64,000 nucleotides of DNA from Nitrospirota bacterium (GCA_003695915.1 RFGF01000003.1:1-64000), one strand, 5' to 3'. Counted from the stretch's first letter, positions 37,388-47,067 are shown. A program made the numbers and translations. The notes: generated by a model from the sequence alone, not told the origin.

Positions 37388-38671
37388 ATGATCGAACCGA
37401 CCATCGTGTGTCCGAATTGTCAGACAGAAATCAAGTTGACGGAATCCCTGGCCGCCCCACTTATCGAAACGATACGTCGCGAGTATGAGCAGCGCCTGGC
37501 ACAAAAAGATGACGAGATGAAGCAACGCGAAAGAGCTTTGCGCGAACAGGAGGATGCCATCGCTAAGGCGAAAGCCTCGCTCGATGAACGAGTGGCTGAG
37601 AAATTGAAACAGGAACGAGCCAAAATTGCAGAGGACGAGGCGCGAAAAGCCAAGCTCGCTCTGGCCATGGACTTGGAAGAAAAATCCAAAGAACTGGCCA
37701 CCCTTCAGGAAGTTCTGCGACAACGTGACGAGAAGCTAGCCGAAGCCCAGAAGGCCCAGGCCGAACTGCTGAAAAAACAGCGGGAACTGGATGATCGATT
37801 GCGGGAACTCGATCTCACGGTCGAACGGCGCGTCCAGGAGAGTCTCGTGGCGGAGCGCGAAAAAGCCAAAAAGGAGGCCGAAGCGTCTTTGAGTCTCAAA
37901 GTGATGGAAAAAGACCACATCATTGCCCAAATGCAGCGGCAAATCGAAGAACTCAAGCGCAAAGCCGAGCAAGGCTCCCAACAACTCCAAGGCGAGGTGC
38001 AAGAATTGGAGCTCGAGGCCTTGTTAAGCGCGAAATTTCCTCTGGATCGTATTCAGCCGGTCCCGAAAGGCGAGCATGGGGGCGACATTCTCCATCAGGT
38101 AATCGGCCCCATGGGGCAATCCTGTGGAACCATCTTGTGGGAATCGAAACGCACCAAAAACTGGAGCGATGGCTGGCTTGCGAAACTTCGCCAGGATCAA
38201 CGAGCGGCCAAGGCCGAGATCGCCGTCTTGGTCAGTCAGGCTCTGCCCAAAGATGTCGAATCGTTCGAGCTGATCGAGCAGGTGTGGGTCACCCACCCCC
38301 GGTCCGCCCTCCCCGTCGCCGTCGCCCTTCGTCATCTGTTGATGGAGGTGGCGCTTGCCAGACAGGCCAGCGAGGGGCAACACACGAAAATGGAACTTGT
38401 GTACCAATATCTGATGGGACCCCGATTCCGCCAGCGCGTGCAGGCGATCGTGGAAGCCTTTACCACCATGCAGGAAGATCTCGATAAAGAGCGAAAGGTG
38501 ATCATGAAACAGTGGGCCAAGCGCGAAGAGCAGATTGACCGTGTCATGCAGGCGACTGTCGGCATGTACGGAGACCTCCAAGGTATCGCCGGCAAGAGTT
38601 TACAGGAAATCGAAGGATTGAACTGGACCGCCTTGAATCCTCCCGAAGACGAACAGGCGTCGTTGTTGTAG
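37388..38671 (+). CDS. DUF2130 protein: coiled coil plus PD-(D/E)XK-like domain
   Basis: The 427-residue protein starts with a CxxC ribbon of which one half is seen (IVCPNCQTEI), then a long charged coiled coil (about 30-215), then a globular domain. The latter has GGDILHQV and GTILWESKRTKNWSDGWLAK, a pattern D...E-x-K that fits a restriction-like nuclease fold, followed by EIAVLVSQALP. A second helical stretch ends the protein. ATG 37388 has GAGGAG 7 bp upstream; an open frame from 37136 lacks such a site. DUF2130 proteins have no settled function. DNA binding or cleavage is inferred from motifs. Confidence 0.85.
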   Translation: MIEPTIVCPNCQTEIKLTESLAAPLIETIRREYEQRLAQKDDEMKQRERALREQEDAIAKAKASLDERVAEKLKQERAKIAEDEARKAKLALAMDLEEKSKELATLQEVLRQRDEKLAEAQKAQAELLKKQRELDDRLRELDLTVERRVQESLVAEREKAKKEAEASLSLKVMEKDHIIAQMQRQIEELKRKAEQGSQQLQGEVQELELEALLSAKFPLDRIQPVPKGEHGGDILHQVIGPMGQSCGTILWESKRTKNWSDGWLAKLRQDQRAAKAEIAVLVSQALPKDVESFELIEQVWVTHPRSALPVAVALRHLLMEVALARQASEGQHTKMELVYQYLMGPRFRQRVQAIVEAFTTMQEDLDKERKVIMKQWAKREEQIDRVMQATVGMYGDLQGIAGKSLQEIEGLNWTALNPPEDEQASLL

Positions 38672-38987
38672 AGCGAACTCGTTGTGCATCGAGCACCATG
38701 CCGAGTCTGATGCTTAACCGTTCATCCTGAAAGACCGCTGTTGAACAATGGAGAAAGATGTGCCTGTTTCCGCACAGCCACGTCACGATTTTAGACGTAA
38801 TCGAAAAGAGAGAGGTATCGTGAACGATCCGGAAACTTCTCGCTCAGTTTGGGCCACGCCGACATCGAGAAGGCTCGCTACAGACGATAGTGCAGGATTC
38901 GTATGTTGGGCGTGCTCTGTGCAAGAACGGCAGATCCTTCTCGAGCTTCCCATATCAATTGAGCAGGTCCAGCCATGTGGTCAACCC
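38672..38987. other. Convergent gap with no recognised feature
   Basis: About 315 bp between two convergent genes. Small open frames here lack ribosome sites and motifs. I did not find a clear terminator hairpin. Confidence 0.4.
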
Positions 38988-39455
38988 TCAAAAATCCATT
39001 GGCGGTTCCTTTGGGAGGCTTTTGGGCAAGAGGGCGCGAATTTTTGCTTCTACCACCTCCGGATCTTTCACTCCTCGTAACCGCACATCTCGATCAGACC
39101 CAGCGCGGACAATGATCGTACCGATGCCAAACCATCTCGCGATCGGCCCTTGCCGACACTCGATGGCCGTGATCTGTTCCAGCCATAGCGCTCCGATGTC
39201 ACGATTGGTATAACCGTTTCGGATGATCAACTTGGTCGGGGTGAGCAAGTATCGCGCCCAATGCCGCACAACTGCTGCCAGCCCGCATAAGATCGCAGCC
39301 CCTGCTATCCATGCTTCCCAGCCAGGAAGGTCGACGCGGTAAAAAAGGACGCCGCGCAAGGCCGCCAAGGCTGCAAAAAAATACAACCAGCTAAAGTGTG
39401 CCCAAGACGGAAATGCCTGCCACACCACTCGTTCTTGTTCATCATGGCGAGTCAT
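38988..39455 (-). CDS. Membrane protein with bacterial PH-like domain
   Basis: The 155-residue protein has two transmembrane helices (SWLYFFAALAALRGVLFY, WIAGAAILCGLAAVV) followed by a bPH2/DUF304-type domain: RYLLTPTKLIIRNGYTNRD, LWLEQITAIECRQG, then GIGTIIVRAGSDRDVRLRGV and VKDPEVVEAKIRAL. Such proteins sit in the inner membrane with the domain in the cytosol; their role is unknown. ATG 39455 is chosen because residues before it (up to 39710) look non-coding. Confidence 0.8.
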   Translation of the reverse strand: MTRHDEQERVVWQAFPSWAHFSWLYFFAALAALRGVLFYRVDLPGWEAWIAGAAILCGLAAVVRHWARYLLTPTKLIIRNGYTNRDIGALWLEQITAIECRQGPIARWFGIGTIIVRAGSDRDVRLRGVKDPEVVEAKIRALLPKSLPKEPPMDF

Positions 39456-39685
39456 AGTCTTTCGTGAACTGGACGGCGAGTACCATTCACCACTCCTCTC
39501 AAGCGTGCCGTAAGATCGCGCTGAAAGGCACAACCCAAGCACATCGGTTTTCTGTGTAGTCTCGAAGCGTCTGCCACCGGCGCAAGGCCATCTGGCTGCA
39601 TCAAGTCTGTGAAGCTCCATCCGAGTAGTCAAACAAAACGTACACTTTTGTTGGCAAAAAGCACTATACGATTCGAGAACGAGCC

Positions 39686-40984
39686 ATGAGACAGGTATCC
39701 AAGAGGCCACGCAAGAATCACATGGAAGACCTGCCCATAAATCGGCAGCTATATCTTGGCAACCGAAGAACCTGTGAGCTTTGCTTCATGTTGGCAACAT
39801 ATCATGTCTTCCTCCTGTGCTGTCTATCAATGATCGTGGGCTCCCTCCTTCACGCAACTCCTCTTCACGCGAGCAACCGTGCCGAGATGCCGTCGATATG
39901 GATTGGTACAGTTCCCGCACAGCAAGGAGAGCGATTGGACTTTGCAGCTGGAGATCCATCACAACACAGACTTGTGGCAAAGGATCTTGGCGCTCCTCCG
40001 AAACTCATCTCCCAAACCGACATCAGATTGAATTGGCTCGAGCGGGAACTGCATGATTTCCTGATTTCCGCGGGAAAAGGAAATTTCGTAAGAGGCCTCA
40101 TCAAGATGGGCCGCTCGTTCGTGAGCCAGGCGGGACAGCCTGGCGAGCCCTTGGCATTACCCTGGCTCACGACGCTCTTTCCTCGCTTTGACATTCCTCC
40201 TTGGATGAAACGCATCGATCTCGACATCGATCTTCAGGGACACGAAGGCTCCATATACTCTATTCGCACGCGGCAGCCGTTGTTTCAATCCTTGAACAGA
40301 CACCACACGCTGTTTACCCAAGTGCGCTGGGGGAAGATCTATCAGCTTGGGCAGTGGCGCGACACCACCAATCTGGGAGTGGGCTATCGCCGGCTTTTGC
40401 ATGACCGCACGATTTTGCTCGGGGCCAATGCCTTTTATGATCGGGATTGGAGAAAGGATCACAATCGGATCGGTGCTGGATTGGAAGCACGGTGGTTCGG
40501 CGTCGACGTGTATGTCAATGGGTATTGGGGCATTTCCGCCGACCATTCAGTGAACGCCACCACAAAAGAAAAGGTACTGGATGGATGGGATGCGTATCTC
40601 CTGCTCCAGGTGCCATACATACCGTCCATGCGCCTGACGGGACGTGTGTTTCAGTGGGATACCCGTTCAGGAAACAACTGGGATGGGTGGAGTGCGGGCC
40701 TCGAAGCGGATGTGACGCCGTTTGCTCAGCTCCAAGCCGGCGCGACGGACAGCGACCGCGATCGTCTTGCGGCGTTCGTTCAGCTCCGCATCAATTTCGG
40801 CTATTACGAGGATCGTCCTGTCTTGCTCAGCAAGCACCCATTTAGCAGAGAAGCCTGGCGCTTGCGCGATATGAGCGGATATACCCTCGATCGAGTCCGA
40901 CGCCAGGAAACGATCGTTCTCGAGCAAATCCGGACGACCCCTGGCGGGACAGGAGGCATTACCATAGTCGTAGGACGAAGCTGA
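39686..40984 (+). CDS. Outer-membrane inverse autotransporter beta-domain protein (intimin/invasin type)
   Basis: The protein begins with a long basic leader and a hydrophobic signal core (FLLCCLSMIVGSLLHATPLHA), with probable cleavage after HAS. The body is a 12-strand-type barrel with the inverse-autotransporter signature: RTRQPLFQSLNRHHTLFTQ, TTNLGVGYRRLLHDRTILLG, ANAFYDRDWRKDHNRIGAGL and the linker RVRRQETIVLEQI, where intimins have RVERNNNIVLEY. In intimin and invasin an Ig-like passenger follows this point; here the protein stops 18 residues later. ATG 39722 or 39788 may be the real start. The next gene encodes a secreted protein. Confidence 0.82.
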   Translation: MRQVSKRPRKNHMEDLPINRQLYLGNRRTCELCFMLATYHVFLLCCLSMIVGSLLHATPLHASNRAEMPSIWIGTVPAQQGERLDFAAGDPSQHRLVAKDLGAPPKLISQTDIRLNWLERELHDFLISAGKGNFVRGLIKMGRSFVSQAGQPGEPLALPWLTTLFPRFDIPPWMKRIDLDIDLQGHEGSIYSIRTRQPLFQSLNRHHTLFTQVRWGKIYQLGQWRDTTNLGVGYRRLLHDRTILLGANAFYDRDWRKDHNRIGAGLEARWFGVDVYVNGYWGISADHSVNATTKEKVLDGWDAYLLLQVPYIPSMRLTGRVFQWDTRSGNNWDGWSAGLEADVTPFAQLQAGATDSDRDRLAAFVQLRINFGYYEDRPVLLSKHPFSREAWRLRDMSGYTLDRVRRQETIVLEQIRTTPGGTGGITIVVGRS

Positions 40985-41045
40985 GCGGCCGACCGGTGAT
41001 GTAATACGCAAACGATGATGACGCCCAAAGAAAGGAGAACTGGCT

Positions 41046-41756
41046 ATGACCCGAGGACTGTTGCAACCACGCAAGATCCGGTGCCTTCTAGGCTCCACGA
41101 TCGTGGGTGGATCGTTGTTGTTGGTCACGTTGGCCTATGGAGAAACCTGCGGTGTATTTGGATTGCCCTGCTGCAATACGGTCGCCTCGACGACCAATGG
41201 CGTCTGCGTGGCACCGGCGAACAACAAATACGAATTCACTCTCAAACGATTTTGTTTGGAAAAGAGCGATGGAAGCCTAGTGTGCGTGGGATCTACCACG
41301 ACCTTTAATGCGGCCTCGGTGACTGTTGGGGCGGATATGGGAAATTTTATCTCCGGCGCGACTTCTGAGCATCTGAACGTGGGAGATACGATTGTTGCCA
41401 TGCGGCCCGAAGTCTCCAAGACGTTTACGGTCAACGGTGGCGCAGGGAGCCAGCATACCACGAGCGATGCCGTGACATGCTCCACAGGCGGAGATCAAAC
41501 CGTGATCATGGCCACCGATCCGAATCACCAACCATTTCCTTCTTGTGCGACATCTCCATCCGCTGATCCCTGTGAGACGAGCGATGGATTTCTGCGGATT
41601 CGCGACACCAGTCTAGGAACCATCACGGTGACACAAGAGCCCTTGGTCATCCATTTCGACTTCGATGTCGGCAGTGGTGTGACCTTTGCTACCGGCGGCG
41701 GAACCTGCACCTATCAAGGGATCGGGCCATTATCCGTCACGATGTCACGTCAATAA
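41046..41756 (+). CDS. Secreted protein of unknown function
   Basis: The 236-residue protein has a signal peptide (LLGSTIVGGSLLLVTLAYGE) and a Cys-rich mature part of beta-strand type: ETCGVFGLPCCNTVAST, RFCLEKSDGSLVC, CSTGGDQTVIM, PSCATSPSADPCE, GGGTCTYQGIG. The ten or so cysteines suggest disulfides. No family is recognised. AAAGGAGA lies about 9-12 bp before ATG. It follows the beta-barrel gene by about 60 bp in the same direction, so the two may be co-expressed. Confidence 0.7.
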   Translation: MTRGLLQPRKIRCLLGSTIVGGSLLLVTLAYGETCGVFGLPCCNTVASTTNGVCVAPANNKYEFTLKRFCLEKSDGSLVCVGSTTTFNAASVTVGADMGNFISGATSEHLNVGDTIVAMRPEVSKTFTVNGGAGSQHTTSDAVTCSTGGDQTVIMATDPNHQPFPSCATSPSADPCETSDGFLRIRDTSLGTITVTQEPLVIHFDFDVGSGVTFATGGGTCTYQGIGPLSVTMSRQ

Positions 41757-41892
41757 CCGCACCTTTTCACACATCCGGATTCCGCTCATGACACTCGTCA
41801 GGAGCGGAATCCAGCAAGCCCATACGCCATTGAAGGATACAGCCGAGCCATCCACTACAAGGCTGGCATTGCGAGGCCATCTGCGCCACATA

Positions 41893-42522
41893 TTACGGAC
41901 AAGACAACACATCAGCAATTGGGGTTGAGTGCAAAGATCTCAAGGCAGGATGTCGTAAAATGGCTTGTAGGTGTTCCTGCACGGATGCCCTGTCGTCTGC
42001 GTTAGGTATCTGCTGATGGAAAAAGTGGGTCAAGCGAATCAGGACATCTTTGATCGTGGGCGAAGGAAGCACCGGATTGTGCCCTACCTCTTGCTGAGGC
42101 AAGGTCTTAGCCGCGCGCTCGCGCTTCAGAATCCCGCTCTGCATATAGAGACACACGGGCGCCGAATGGAGCACCGACTCGGGCGGTTGCGATTCTAACG
42201 TCGTCACCATAGTCCCCAGATCATGGATCACAAAATCAAGATGCCAGGAGTCACCATGGGCCGAAAATGCCAAGCGATAGACATCGAGAAGCTGGCCAGT
42301 CACCATATCCAGACGATACGGCCCTTGGCTAAGGGCAGCAATCGCGTCGGCCAATTGATCGTATTCTTGGCGGAGTTTATCTCGAGAGGCCTCAATGTCG
42401 GCGGAGACCATGGGTTCACGCTCATCATGAGTCGAGCAATGGTCTTGCGACACGAGGGCGCGATACCGCACGACCTGGTTTCGAAAATGGGTTAAACGTT
42501 CCCAAAGATTTTTTCTCGTCAT
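41893..42522 (-). CDS. Hypothetical protein
   Basis: About 209 residues, mostly helical and polar, with no signal peptide or membrane segment. The N-terminal third looks like a coiled helix (ASRDKLRQEYDQLADAIAAL). The middle has HLDFVIHDLGTMVTTLESQPPE and the end HFFHQQIPNADDRASVQEHL. ATG 42522 has AAAGGA about 9 bp upstream; the TTG three bases before is not needed. I do not recognise a family. Confidence 0.6.
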   Translation of the reverse strand: MTRKNLWERLTHFRNQVVRYRALVSQDHCSTHDEREPMVSADIEASRDKLRQEYDQLADAIAALSQGPYRLDMVTGQLLDVYRLAFSAHGDSWHLDFVIHDLGTMVTTLESQPPESVLHSAPVCLYMQSGILKRERAAKTLPQQEVGHNPVLPSPTIKDVLIRLTHFFHQQIPNADDRASVQEHLQAILRHPALRSLHSTPIADVLSCP

Positions 42523-42850
42523 CAACCCGTCCTTTCTTCATCCAACCTCCACGCCAGCCCACAATGCCGGGCACATGCACAGGGTTGCCAATCACAGTAC
42601 TTCATGGCACATGCGAGAGGGAGCTGAAATAGGCAGAAAACCGCAGCCCTAATGGACGCAACCCGTTCAAACCTTTTCCAGTAGCGGGGTATCTGTTTAG
42701 CATAGGAGATTTAGTGTTCTCAACTTTAATGTTCTCAACCACCGCGATGTTACTAATCCTGCTTGAAAAAGCATGGAAGGGTCAGGATCATCCGGTCATC
42801 CTGACGGATGGGAGGAGGCAAATGCTGAGAGGATTCTCTACGATGTCTCT
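42523..42850. promoter_or_regulatory. Divergent gap with a short direct repeat
   Basis: No gene is seen in this 328-bp gap between divergent genes. TGTTCTCAAC occurs twice with a 15-bp period (42715-42724 and 42730-42739), which could be a regulator site for the downstream protease gene. Confidence 0.35.
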
Positions 42851-43780
42851 ATGAAGCGGATTCGGAGAACATGGCAACTATTAGGGCTCACCCTAGCCCT
42901 GCTTTGGACGGTAGGCAATGTTCAGTTTGGGGCTGGTGCTGAACCTGGTTTCCATCGCCTGCCGATTTCGTTCATCGTAGAGGCGCCTCCAGATCTGGCA
43001 CCGATCGCAGACCGCATCAGGAACCTTCCAGCGTCACGGTTCAGCCATGTTCTCGAATGGGTGTCACCGATCTCTTCCTATATTTCGCATCAACCGATCC
43101 GTGTCATCCTGGCCAAATCGCCATCGCCCTGGGCCCGGACCGCTCCCCAGTGGGCGGCTGCCTATGCGCTCTCATCACAGAACCTCATTGTCCTCTTTCC
43201 CGATCGAATCGGACACTATCCCTATGATTCGCTAGAAGCCGTTTTAATCCACGAAGTGACACATATTCTCATTGACAGGGTGGCCGGAACGCGTGCTCTT
43301 CCCCGATGGTTCGATGAAGGAATGGTTATGGTAGCCGCGCGAACCTTGGGGCTTGACGATCATGCACGCTTGATATGGGCGGTGATTGCTGGAAATCCCG
43401 TGTCTTTCGCGGAGGTGGATGCCTTATTCCTGGGAGATCGCGCATCGGCTCATCGCGGGTACATCTTGGCCAATGCCATCGTGCGATTTTACCTCCAGCA
43501 GTTTGGCGCACGCTGGCCACAGTACATTTTGACGGCGTTAGCCCAGGATCGGCTGTTCCCCGCAGCATTTGCAGAAGCGAGCGGCCGCTCACTGAAAGCC
43601 GTTGAAACAGCGTTTTGGACCTCTCAGACGAGCTGGACACGATGGGTGCCGGTCATGGCCAGCTCGACCACCTTATGGATCGGAATCATCCTGCTCGTTG
43701 TGTGGTTGTTGACCCGTCAGCGCGGTCGGACACGCGCGATTCGGCAACAATGGCGAAAAGAGGATGAAGACGGTCCATAA
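42851..43780 (+). CDS. Membrane-anchored metallopeptidase, peptidase MA (gluzincin) type
   Basis: The 309-residue protein has an N-terminal hydrophobic helix (LLGLTLALLWTVGNVQFGAG), a zinc motif HEVTH in EAVLIHEVTHILIDR, and the downstream glutamate in LPRWFDEGMVMVAA, the usual layout H-E-x-x-H...E of peptidase MA-like proteins. A C-terminal helix (LWIGIILLVVWLL) and a basic tail anchor it in the inner membrane with the catalytic part outside. ATG 42851 is preferred over 42773, because the signal-like helix then stands near the N-terminus. The substrate is unknown. Confidence 0.78.
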   Translation: MKRIRRTWQLLGLTLALLWTVGNVQFGAGAEPGFHRLPISFIVEAPPDLAPIADRIRNLPASRFSHVLEWVSPISSYISHQPIRVILAKSPSPWARTAPQWAAAYALSSQNLIVLFPDRIGHYPYDSLEAVLIHEVTHILIDRVAGTRALPRWFDEGMVMVAARTLGLDDHARLIWAVIAGNPVSFAEVDALFLGDRASAHRGYILANAIVRFYLQQFGARWPQYILTALAQDRLFPAAFAEASGRSLKAVETAFWTSQTSWTRWVPVMASSTTLWIGIILLVVWLLTRQRGRTRAIRQQWRKEDEDGP

Positions 43781-44092
43781 AAGTACAGGGGGTAGGAACA
43801 ACGATTCGGCCTTAGTTCATAATCTGTGAGCCGTTCGAATTACATTATTTTCACCTCATAAGCGGTTACCGCTCAAGGCATTGTGCTTGACAACGTGATG
43901 CCATGCAGTTTCCAACCAAGTCTGTCGGGCTCTCGATCAGGCATCAAGAAAAAGACATTCACGAGACATCAATATTCTCGCCTCCGCCCTTGAACCCGCA
44001 CAGCCCACATGGCACAATGCCGCGTCGCTATGCAAGCCACATGCGAGACCCCGCGCACTTCTCGTGTTCACTGACCAAGAAGGAGGTTGCCT
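43781..44092. other. Gap with no recognised gene
   Basis: About 310 bp upstream of the small exported protein. Open frames here have poor composition. Only the ribosome site of the next gene (AAGGAGG at 44079-44085) is clear. Confidence 0.4.
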
Positions 44093-44440
44093 ATGCGTAT
44101 GAAGACGGTCGGAATCGTCGTCGTCGTAAACCTCTTAGGGTTAAGCACGCTCGGCTGGACGGCAGGAACACAGCTCGACGTACATGATGGTTCGGCCATT
44201 ACCATTACCTCACCTAAAAACGGTGACACTGTACCGCAATCGTTTCCTTTGACCTATGTCCTGCGCAAAGGCCTTCAGGCGGATCATGTTCATGTCTATC
44301 TCGATGGACAATATCAAAAAGGATTCAAAGGTCGCTTGGAGAATGTCCCTCCAGGACTGCATACCATTACGGTCAAGGTCGCGACGAAAGATCACGACAT
44401 GGTCGCCGTCTCAGACTCGGTGCAGATCGTGGTCCAATAA
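44093..44440 (+). CDS. Small exported Ig-like protein
   Basis: The 115-residue protein has a signal peptide (VGIVVVVNLLGLSTLGWTAG) and one beta-sandwich-like domain: ITITSPKNGDTVPQSFPL, HVHVYLDGQYQKGFKG, ENVPPGLHTITVKVATKDHD. This pattern is that of bacterial Ig-like or cell-surface adhesion domains of small periplasmic proteins. ATG 44093 has AAGGAGG at 7-bp spacing. Function unknown. Confidence 0.75.
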   Translation: MRMKTVGIVVVVNLLGLSTLGWTAGTQLDVHDGSAITITSPKNGDTVPQSFPLTYVLRKGLQADHVHVYLDGQYQKGFKGRLENVPPGLHTITVKVATKDHDMVAVSDSVQIVVQ

Positions 44441-44625
44441 CTGCGCAGCCAAGAACAGCACTAAAAGAAGTTTCTCGCCGACAATCCAAGAATCCTGTGT
44501 CAAATGTTGACCAATGAAAACATCCTCAGCGTATCACTACCCGTGTAGCATAGAGGATTGGGTGCATTATGTGGCGTCTGATTTTGTGCAACGCCAACCA
44601 CAGGGTTGCATGTGGATAGAATCGC

Positions 44626-45234
44626 TTACGCTCGGCAGAAGGCTAGCAAGGCGTCCTTGGCCCCACCAATGATGGGATCTCCATGGGCAAAGAGAAGATG
44701 ATCAAAAGTTTCTTCCTCGCACAGCCGGAGGAGAGCGGCCTTCAACCCGCGCTTGACAGCCGGCGGATCGTCGCCAATTAACGTGTCGGGGACGAAACTC
44801 AGCTCTCCATCTTCATGAATGACGGCGTCGCCGATCGAGAGGACTCCGCCCGATGTCGGGAGAAGCAAAGCGGTCTCTTCAGGGCACAAGACATTCACTT
44901 GCAGGGCTTTGATGCCACCCGGCAACGCATCGCCGAAACGAAATCCTTTGACGGCCAGGTCCCCATCGGCAAATTCGTGCAAGCCGGCCTCATGACACCA
45001 GACCACGGTGCCAAATGCACGGACGAATTTCCGACTGTCCCGGTCATGGAGGCGATTGGTGAGATAAATGTGTTGCGGGGGTTGCGCGTTGAAACAGTCC
45101 AGCCCTTCCGGCGGCACGAGCGGATCGATCAGACACGCCGGTTGAACGGCAGACACAAAATAACTGTCCACTTCGATCTGAATGTCGGGATGCACGACCC
45201 GCCAGTGAACGATGCCTGGTAAGATTTCTCGCAT
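44626..45234 (-). CDS. MBL-fold-like protein with degenerate metal site
   Basis: The 202-residue protein follows the metallo-beta-lactamase fold: an opening strand pair (VDSYFVSAVQPACLIDPLVP), the loop region HIYLTNRLHDRDSRKF, CHEAGLHEF, then GGVLSIGDAVIH and LLFAHGDPIIGGAKDAL. The canonical HxHxDH motif is changed to N-R-L-H-D-R-D, so metal binding is probably altered or lost, while a later Asp and His remain. The substrate is unknown. Confidence 0.7.
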   Translation of the reverse strand: MREILPGIVHWRVVHPDIQIEVDSYFVSAVQPACLIDPLVPPEGLDCFNAQPPQHIYLTNRLHDRDSRKFVRAFGTVVWCHEAGLHEFADGDLAVKGFRFGDALPGGIKALQVNVLCPEETALLLPTSGGVLSIGDAVIHEDGELSFVPDTLIGDDPPAVKRGLKAALLRLCEEETFDHLLFAHGDPIIGGAKDALLAFCRA

Positions 45235-45708
45235 GGAATTAATTTTATCGTATCTCTCTTGTCGAGGAAGCCATTGCCACCAGCATTATTTCGGCATCAG
45301 CAAGATCCGATCAAGTCTTGCGGTCTGACGATGTCAGGGCTATCGATGACCGTCAAGGACCGATTGCCCAGTGCTGGAGCCTCGCTCGTTCGCATTCCTG
45401 AATGTCGGACCCGTTCACCTGTCCTCGAGGCATACACGCGACCTGTTCCGATCATCCAGAAGAATCTATCTGAATGAAGACTCAGCTTTGTTGAACCATT
45501 GCCGAGTCGCATCCCCTCCAATCAATCGGCCCAAATCATGGCGAACTCGTGGACGGTCTCGTAACATGTTCTTCTCTTCTCACCACGAAACATGCTTTCT
45601 GCCTCAAGAGAAGGTATGCGCCAACATCTGCTCAAGACTTCGGCGTATCGCATCAAGCGGTTAATATAATTCGCAGAGATGCCCGGAACGTGGGATCCGA
45701 GTCTTCTC
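45235..45708. other. Gap with no recognised gene
   Basis: About 470 bp between the rarA stop and the MBL-like gene. The small open frames have neither ribosome sites nor motifs. No RNA gene is recognisable. Confidence 0.45.
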
Positions 45709-47067
45709 TTAGCTTATCCGGTTCCGGGACCCATCGCTCCGGATATCCGTTTCGCGCCTCCCTAGTGATAGGGAATCGTTCGCAATCGGCCGATAATATC
45801 GGCGACCATGAAGAGCATCCGGGAAATGCGCCTGAGCTTTGGCGCCTTCGGGATCGTCATGGGCATAGCGATAGTCCTGACCATAGCCGAGTTCGCGCAT
45901 GAGGGTCGTCACCGCATTGCGAAGATGCAAGGGAACAGGAAGATGACCATGCTCACGAACATCGCGACGGGCCTCGAGGAGTCCAACGTAGGAGGCGTTG
46001 TCCTTGGGAGCCGTGGCGAGATAGGTCGTTCCCTGGGCCAGGTTGATCTGCGCTTCAGGAAGCCCAACAAATTCCACGGCCTGTGCCACCGCCGCGGCCA
46101 GGAGGAGTGCCTGCGGATCGGCATTGCCGATATCCTCGGAGGCAAAGATGACCATCCGCCTGGCAATGAATCGGGGGTCTTCTCCGCCTTCCAGCATCCG
46201 CGCCAGCCAGTAGAGCGCCGCATCGGCATCGGAATCGCGGAGGCTTTTGATATAGGCGGACACGATGTTGTAATGCTCTTCGCCATCGCGATCGTAGCGG
46301 AGCGATTTTTTCAACAAGGCCGCGTCGACCTGCTCGTGCGTGATGGTTACCGGTTCGCGCGGAGTCGGCGGCAGTTGTGCGGCGATGAATTCCAACATAG
46401 TGAGCATAGCCCGCGCATCCCCGTTCCCGTACCTGACGAGAGCCATCCGGGCCTCGGGAGTCAAACGAAGCTTCTGTGTTCCCAAACCGCGAACGGGATC
46501 CTGCAACGCACGATCGAGGATCCGTCCCATGGCCGTATCGTCCAATGCCTGGAGCACCATGACCATGCAACGCGACAACAACGGGGCGATCACTTCGAAG
46601 GACGGATTTTGGGTGGTTGCTCCGATCAAGGTGACCTCGCCTCGCTCGACGTACGGAAGAAAGGCATCTTGCTGGGCCTTGTTGAAACGATGAATTTCAT
46701 CGACGAACAGGATTGTTCGTTGGCCGGAAAGGCGCTGCCGCTGTTGCGCCTCTTTCAAGACCCTCCGCAGTTCGGGCACGCCGCTCAACACGGCCGAAAA
46801 TGGTACGAAGGCCGCCTTGGTGTTGCGGGCAATCAACCCAGCAAGTGTCGTTTTGCCCGAGCCCGGGGGTCCCCACAAAATCAGCGATGGAATCTGATCG
46901 CGTTCGATGGCGTGCCGCAGGGGTTTTCCTTCCCCGAAGATGTCCTCTTGGCCTTCGAATTCGTGAAAGTGCTGAGGACGCAAGCGGTCAGCTAGAGGCG
47001 CGTGTTTTCTGCTTGCCTCTTTGGGCGATCCGCCAAAAAGATCGGCTTGTTCGTCACGTGGAACCAT
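45709..47067 (-). CDS. rarA: Replication-associated recombination protein A (MgsA/RarA, AAA+ ATPase)
   Basis: RarA acts at stalled replication forks. The 452-residue protein has ADRLRPQHFHEFEGQEDIFG, Walker A WGPPGSGKTT, Walker B LFVDEIHRFNKAQQDAFLP, sensor 1 LIGATTQNPSFEV and the C-terminal tetramerisation part with SLRDSDADAALYWLARMLEGGEDPRFIARR. The last residues after YYRPI are divergent. It is divergent from the alpha/beta hydrolase gene. Confidence 0.95.
   Translation of the reverse strand: MVPRDEQADLFGGSPKEASRKHAPLADRLRPQHFHEFEGQEDIFGEGKPLRHAIERDQIPSLILWGPPGSGKTTLAGLIARNTKAAFVPFSAVLSGVPELRRVLKEAQQRQRLSGQRTILFVDEIHRFNKAQQDAFLPYVERGEVTLIGATTQNPSFEVIAPLLSRCMVMVLQALDDTAMGRILDRALQDPVRGLGTQKLRLTPEARMALVRYGNGDARAMLTMLEFIAAQLPPTPREPVTITHEQVDAALLKKSLRYDRDGEEHYNIVSAYIKSLRDSDADAALYWLARMLEGGEDPRFIARRMVIFASEDIGNADPQALLLAAAVAQAVEFVGLPEAQINLAQGTTYLATAPKDNASYVGLLEARRDVREHGHLPVPLHLRNAVTTLMRELGYGQDYRYAHDDPEGAKAQAHFPDALHGRRYYRPIANDSLSLGRRETDIRSDGSRNRIS

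Noticed and set aside
43903-44187. Open frame of 94 codons before the small exported protein
   Set aside because: No ribosome site, basic low-quality sequence, and it overlaps the true gene at 44093.
45808-46995. Plus-strand open frame antisense to rarA
   Set aside because: Walker and sensor motifs prove the minus-strand gene; the antisense frame has no homology signs.
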